NCBI GenBank assembly: GCA_023091665.1
Contig: JALJCQ010000021.1
Span: forward strand, 124,001-188,000
Length of the DNA stretch: 64,000 bases
Direction: 5' to 3'
Source: Pythium myriotylum
Lineage: Eukaryota > Oomycota > Peronosporomycetes > Pythiales > Pythiaceae
The position numbers and the translations under genes were made by a program. Below, in pieces: positions 59,543 through 64,000 of the stretch. The first letter of the stretch is position 1; each line of letters begins with the position of its first letter. The notes below the pieces were generated by a model. The model was not told the origin of the DNA. It did not search any database and saw only the letters and a program-made list of their open reading frames with translations.

Positions 59543-60608
59543 GTCCATCGCAACGTTTGCCGCGTAGTCATCTTCTTGGCGCCACTTATTTTGAGATGGT
59601 GGTGGCTATTAATTTCGAAACTTGCCGAATGATCAGTTGGTCTCGTCAATGACCGTCAAAGGGATCCATCGATTCCGCTCAGCTCCCATTAGCCCGATGG
59701 AGATCCCGTAGTTTTTAGCGTCGTTGTTCTCGCACGAGGGCGTTGTCGCTTGCAGGAACAAGAAGGTGAAATCGTGGCGCAAGGTACGAAATCGAGGATC
59801 CGTTCAATTCATTCAGAACTGACCACTGAACGGCGGACGAGGACCCTGGGCACCGTCGTTGCTCACGGTCTGCTCCCGTCCCACGAGTGGCGTGGTGGCT
59901 TGTCTGTGGGAGTTCTTGTCTTGGAGTTTCTCGATTCGGTGCAACTCGGTGATCCGCCTTGTGCTGGACACATGCCCGAGCCGCTCATGGGAGGGACAAG
60001 ACACACGAACGAGGTCGTCAGAGCCATCGAGACCAACGGCACCGAGATCATCGCGCAAGAAACCAAGTCGGTTGCTGCTGTCTCGTTTGACCCGAAAAAT
60101 GTATCGATTGAAAGCTCTGTATCGTCCACATTACATTGTACATACTGTAACGCAAAAGAAGACGTGCCATGTGTTGTGAACTCAGTTTCGTGAATCCTGG
60201 GAACGCGGCTGTCCACTTCGTGTGCGAAACGTGTCAAAGCCGAAAACCGGCGCGGAGTGGGTTTGAAAGACTAGAAAGTGGTGACTTCTGCTCCAATGCT
60301 CACGCACGCGATACTGGAGACGAAACCACATATCCAGTGAGTTCTTCTTCAACCTTCAAGATCGGGCCGGAGCGGAAGTCCAGTTAGTGAGTTCTCTCGC
60401 TCGATTTGATGCGAGAATCTTTCTAAATGAAGAGGGTCCTGCCAAGGCCATCCGAAACACACAGTCCTTCGATTCAGACAGACGGTCGGCCTCCCGTGCT
60501 GCATGGCTGTGGGAGGAGGCAATACCAGGCATTAACGTAACTCGTCGAGGTACACACTCCTCAATACCCACGCTGAGCACCCAACGTCACTTTGCCGCGA
60601 ACCTATGA
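59543..60608. other. Gene-poor region
   Basis: A 147-codon plus-strand ORF at 59750-60193 and an overlapping minus-strand ORF are open, but neither shows a family signature. Near 60560 lies CACTCCTCAATACC, resembling the initiator of the split protease gene at 53.7 kb, so this is the eroded promoter of the next pseudogene. Confidence 0.4.
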
Positions 60609-61347
60609 GCTAACGGCGACGTCCAAGGAAACACCACCACCCGCCAGCTCATTTTTGGAGGATCTGACAGTGTTGCCAAGACCTACATGGCTCTCGTTAT
60701 CACCATCTCATCGGGCTTCTCGGGCGGCTTCGATTGCGGTGCCACCCTCATCTCCCCGACACAGTTGCTCACATCCGCTCAGTGCAATCTCGAATCCGCC
60801 AGTTCACATGTTTATAGGCTCAAAGTACAGACCGGGAGCAACCGGCGGTGAGCGCATCGCCGTCACTAAGCGCACTTCGCACCCGAACTACGACTCGAAT
60901 ACGCAAGCCAACGACTACGCGATCGTTGAGCTCGCCTCGCCCTCCAAATTCGCGCCAATCAAACTCTATTCGGCCGACTCGGAGACCTTGGCTGGACATC
61001 ATGCTACAGTCTTGGGTTGGGGGTCCTTCGACGTTTCCGGCAGCTTTCCGACCATACTGCAGTCTGCATTAGTGTCTGTACTGACGGACGCCACCTGCAA
61101 GACCAAATATAAAGGCTACGATATCTCCCCAAGCATGTTCTGTGTCGGTGGGAGTGTTGGCGAAGGTGCTTGCAAGGGCGACACGGGCGGGCCGCTCGTG
61201 CTCACGAAGGACGGACAAGAAGTGCTCGTCGGCGTTGCCTCCTGGGGCCTTGGTTGCGGGGATCCGACGCACCCCAGCGTCTACTCCAAGGTCTCGTACG
61301 TCAAGAGCTGGATCCAGGCCATCGCACCCACCGCCCAGTGGGTTTGA
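60609..61347 (+). pseudogene. Trypsin-like (glucanase-inhibitor-type) pseudogene
   Basis: The 5' part reads ANGDVQGNTTTRQLIFGG and AKTYMALVIT, parallel to ANGDVQANTTTRELIVGG of the gene at 53.6 kb, but the signal peptide and start ATG are missing and a TGA precedes it. DCGATLISPTQLLTSAQCNL shows Gln instead of the catalytic His. A frameshift near 60810 separates this from the rest (GERIAVTKRTSHPNY, NDYAIVELA, then CKGDTGGPLVL), where catalytic Ser is Thr. It ends [12 protein letters not shown] (IAPTAQWV). Two of three catalytic residues are replaced, so the ancestor was probably already a non-enzymatic binding protein before the gene decayed. Confidence 0.85.
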
Positions 61348-61692
61348 ACATGTGGTTGTGGTCCAAGGGGGGCCATTTCACCACATACTCATACCGAGTA
61401 TCGGGACCTAAAAGCTATTTGATCCAATAGTGAGGAACACCTTACAAACAAAAAGCAAGTGTGCCATTTGATCTGATGATGGCACTTTGTTACCAGCACA
61501 AGTGTGCCACTTGACAGCTCTGGAAATACAAAATCTCGGATCGATCGTAACTGGACACTGAATATGGCTACATAGTGTCAAGCGATGTATCTTTGGAGGA
61601 TGGAATCACTTCAGTAGGAATAGGAATGGCAAAGCGTTCATCGGACGCGAAAAGGAGATTGCTGTCTGCTGTCGGTCTCAGTGCTGCCGATC
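61348..61692. other. Intergenic, nothing recognised
   Basis: Between the protease pseudogene and the RRP41 stop. It has a partial repeat of AAGTGTGCCA (61450, 61500) and no gene. Confidence 0.45.
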
Positions 61693-62590
61693 TCAGGCGG
61701 TGGCCGAGCCGCGCGCGCGTAACCGCCTCCACGTGTTCTCGCGCACGGCGTTCTGGAGCAGGTCGTAGATCTGGTTGCAGCCGTCCATGGCCACGCCCAT
61801 GAGGCTCTCGAACATCTCGAGCGGCAGCTTGCACTCCATCTGCAGCAGGTTGAGCTTCTGTGTGCGCGGGTTGAGCGCGATCATGACCTGCGGCCCGCGC
61901 GCCGTCTCCTCGGTGTAGTTGAGGTCTATCACAACATCCACGTGAGACCTTCCCTCATCCTGCTGCTATCCACACAAAGACCTGCCACAACGCACCGCAG
62001 AGCAGCGACTGCTGCAAGTACCCGGCCGAGGACGCGACGACAAAGTCGTCGAGCGCGATGCCGGCGTCGATGAGCGCGAGCGTGATGGCGTTGATGCTCG
62101 CGGGCACCTCGCCGCCGTCGGCGTGGAGCACCTGCACGAAAATGTCGATCTGCGACCGCGGGTAGAGATGCGTCTGGATGCAGGCCTCGAAGATCTGCTT
62201 GATCGCGAGCGCGTGCTCCATCTTCTTGCGGTCGCCGCTGCGCTGCGCCTTGCGCTCGGACGTCGCGAACGGCGCCTGCGTGAACTCGCAGCTCACGACG
62301 GCGCGCGGCTCGGTCGTGCTCGCGGCGTTGCCCGAGCCCGTGCCCACGGACGCCACGCTCGCGCCGACGCTCTTGAGCTCGCGCGGGCCGTAGACCACCG
62401 CGACGACCTTGGTGTTGCCCTGCTCGTAGTAGGCCGAGCCGTCCACGCGCGCGAAGAGCCCGAAGCGCGTGCGGAGGCGCCGCACTTCCTCGCTGCGACG
62501 GCCGTCCACGCGCAGACCGGCCACCGAGAGGAACTCGCCGCCCGAGACGCCGCCCGTGAGCACGCTCGGCGCCGCCGCCTTGCTCGCCAT
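61693..62590 (-). CDS. RRP41: Exosome subunit RRP41, two exons
   Basis: RNase PH-fold subunit of the RNA exosome ring (RRP41/Ski6/EXOSC4), needed for 3'-5' RNA decay and processing in nucleus and cytoplasm. Exon 1 62590-61996, intron 61995-61926 (70 bp, GTGCGT...GATAG), exon 2 61925-61693; 275 aa. Motifs are LRVDGRRSEEVRRLRTRFG, DGSAYYEQGNTKVVAVVYGP, ERKAQRSGDRKK, FEACIQTHLYPRSQIDI, VLHADGGEVPASINAITLAL and, after splicing, LLCDLNYTEETARGPQVM and KLPLEMFESLM. It is divergent from PAM18 with 277 bp between start codons, so the two may share a promoter region. No phosphorolytic activity is expected by analogy with other eukaryotic exosomes. Confidence 0.92.
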
Positions 62591-62867
62591 CGCGTCGATT
62601 GGCCTTGGTGCGGAGCTTCGGCCTCCCTGCGCTCGTCGATACGCCCTCTAGTCGGCTTGAATAACCTTTGCCTTCTTATATACTTTGGTGTAGTGGGAAG
62701 TTCTGGTTGTAGGAGGTTTGTCGCGGATGAATCATCAACAGAGGTACTTTACCCTCTAGCACAGGTAGTTTGCGGAATGCGTGTCTTGTGCAGAGTGACG
62801 GTCTCTCGTCCGTGGTGGTGTGGAGCACTCGGTCAGTTCCGGAACCGCCCAGAAGCTCCCTGCAATC

Positions 62868-63471
62868 ATGAACGCGCTCGCGCTCTCGTCGCGCCGCCTC
62901 GCGCGCCACGCCGCCGCCCCGCGCGCGCTCGCAGCGCTGCACGCGCCTTCGTCGTCGACTCGCGACGAGGCCTCGCCGGCGTCGCGCTTCCACGCGATCA
63001 CGCTGAGCCCGCCGACAGCGACGGCCATCCGCCAGTTCCACAGCTCGCCGCCGCGCGACTCGGCCATCCTCTTCGCTGGTCTCGGCGTCGCGGGCGCCGC
63101 CATGGGCGCCAAGTACCTTCTGCAGGTAGGTTCAAAGTTGGCTGCGATCGTGACTTGTTGTCGTGGGAGGCTGACGAGATGGCGGCGGTGGTGGTGAGTA
63201 GGCGTGGGAGGCGTACCAGGCTCGCCCCAAGGCCGAGAAGGCCGCGAGCTCGTGGAAGTACCGCAACTTCTACGACGGACCGTTCGAAGACAAGATGACG
63301 CGTCGCGAGGCTGCTTTGATCTTGGGCGTGCGCGAGAGCGCGTCCGAGGAGCGCATCCGCAACGCACACCGCAAGCTGCTGATCCTCAACCACCCGGACA
63401 CGGGCGGCTCGACTTTCCTCGCGACGAAGATCAACCAGGCCAAGGAGCTGCTGCTCTCGGGCCAGAAGTGA
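62868..63471 (+). CDS. PAM18: Mitochondrial import motor J-protein PAM18/TIM14, two exons
   Basis: J-domain co-chaperone that stimulates mtHsp70 at the TIM23 import channel of the inner membrane. Exon 1 62868-63125, intron 63126-63201 (76 bp, GTAGGT...GAGTAG), exon 2 63202-63471; 175 aa. An Arg/Ala/Ser-rich presequence ([20 protein letters not shown]) is followed by one hydrophobic segment ([20 protein letters not shown]), then AYQARPK and the degenerate J domain typical of PAM18: [32 protein letters not shown] (HPD motif) and [10 protein letters not shown]. The ATG at 62868 is preferred over an upstream in-frame ATG because it begins the presequence. It ends 52 bp from the convergent gene. 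Confidence 0.92.
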
Positions 63472-63523
63472 TAGTGAGGAGATACCACTTGTTGCACAAT
63501 AGACACAAAAACTGTTCATCAAG

Positions 63524-64000
63524 TTAGCTCACCGTGGGGCTCAGCGGAGGCGTCATGGCCAGAGCGATTGGTGCGGGAGGAGGAAGCACAAGATCGCTGC
63601 TCGCTGCGAGCCCCGGATTGCTTGGAGATTGGGGAAATGTTGACGACGATGCGAATACCAGCGTTGAGGTCGACGCTGACGTGGAGATCTTGGCTGTCGA
63701 CGACGCTCGCGGGCGGCTGTGGCGTTGCATGTGTTCGCTTAGCGCCCTCAAATCGCGCTCACGCGGATACGAAAACGCCACCTTGGTCTGCATCTGGTCC
63801 ACGAGCATCGCAAAACTCTTCTCGAACTCAACCTGCAGCGGCGATGTCGAGACCTCGTCGTCCACGACGGTCAATCCGAGTGCGGTGAGCGATCGAGTGA
63901 TGTTCCCACCGTCGTTAACGACTGATGATGGTCTCTTGGCGATTCCATTGGTTTCCGCTGAGAGGGCACACGAAGGTGAGTGTTGTGGTGGAGATTGGTT
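63524..64000 (-). CDS. 3' end of an unidentified gene, cut by the window edge
   Basis: The frame ending at 63524 is open on the minus strand all the way to the window end, so only the C-terminal ~158 residues are seen. It has NGIAKRPSSVVNDGG, a charged helix (VEFEKSFAMLVDQMQTKVAF then RERDLRALSEHMQRH) and a Ser/Pro/Thr-rich tail. No family is recognised. An intron near the window edge cannot be excluded. Confidence 0.55.
   Translation of the reverse strand, partial: NQSPPQHSPSCALSAETNGIAKRPSSVVNDGGNITRSLTALGLTVVDDEVSTSPLQVEFEKSFAMLVDQMQTKVAFSYPRERDLRALSEHMQRHSRPRASSTAKISTSASTSTLVFASSSTFPQSPSNPGLAASSDLVLPPPAPIALAMTPPLSPTVS

Noticed and set aside
1..64000. Search for CRISPR arrays, tRNA and rRNA genes, bacterial operons.
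   Set aside because: No regularly spaced repeats, cloverleaf or rRNA core sequence was recognised; introns and retrotransposons show the DNA is eukaryotic nuclear.

Overview
The window looks like nuclear DNA of an oomycete (water mould). The evidence is indirect but consistent. There are short spliceosomal introns of 58-76 bp and oomycete-type initiator motifs (GCTCATTCTCCAA class) about 50 bp upstream of secreted-protein genes. There are secreted PAN/Apple proteins, trypsin-fold proteins resembling Phytophthora glucanase inhibitor proteins, a kinase family with the catalytic-loop motif HRD(L/I)SLEN, and LTR retrotransposons of the Gypsy chromodomain and Copia types. The genus cannot be fixed from sequence alone.

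Layout. 0.1-1.3 kb: decayed PIF1-like helicase. 1.4-6.0 kb: Gypsy-type LTR element with identical LTRs and a GATGA target duplication. It keeps gag, protease and chromodomain, has lost reverse transcriptase and integrase, and carries a long antisense ORF. 6.5-10.7 kb: 1389-aa multi-pass membrane protein. 10.8-12.3 kb: tandem GNAT acetyltransferases. 12.7-24.5 kb: three secreted PAN/Apple genes, one kinase and fragments of non-LTR retrotransposons. 24.8-26.1 kb: secreted pectinacetylesterase/Notum-like hydrolase. 26.7-48.1 kb: a rearranged zone with five kinase copies or pseudogenes in segmental duplications. It also holds a 6-kb Copia element, an inverted truncated copy of the same element fused to a protease fragment, and an intact IQ-motif gene. 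50.3-51.6 kb: two-exon CXC-domain (tesmin/LIN54-like) gene. 51.8-53.6 kb: trypsin-like gene split by a TIR element. 54.7-59.5 kb: a second Copia family with a GTCCA target duplication. 60.6-61.3 kb: second decayed trypsin-like gene. 61.7-64.0 kb: housekeeping block with RRP41 and PAM18 divergently transcribed, then the 3' end of an unidentified gene.

Two patterns stand out. (1) Gene-free DNA holds many long, perfect or near-perfect palindromes of unrelated sequence, mostly with a central spacer of exactly one nucleotide and often in abutting pairs (12.3, 14.8, 20.4, 23.8 and 54.0-54.2 kb; 0-nt spacers at 34.8 and 48.2 kb). This is far beyond chance and resembles snap-back or template-switch scars. 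(2) The flanks of the two inverted Copia copies pair as reverse complements (TGTAC/GTACA), as expected if recombination between them inverted the 29-41 kb segment. The host genes appear independent of one another; the secreted and protease-like genes fit a host-interacting lifestyle.
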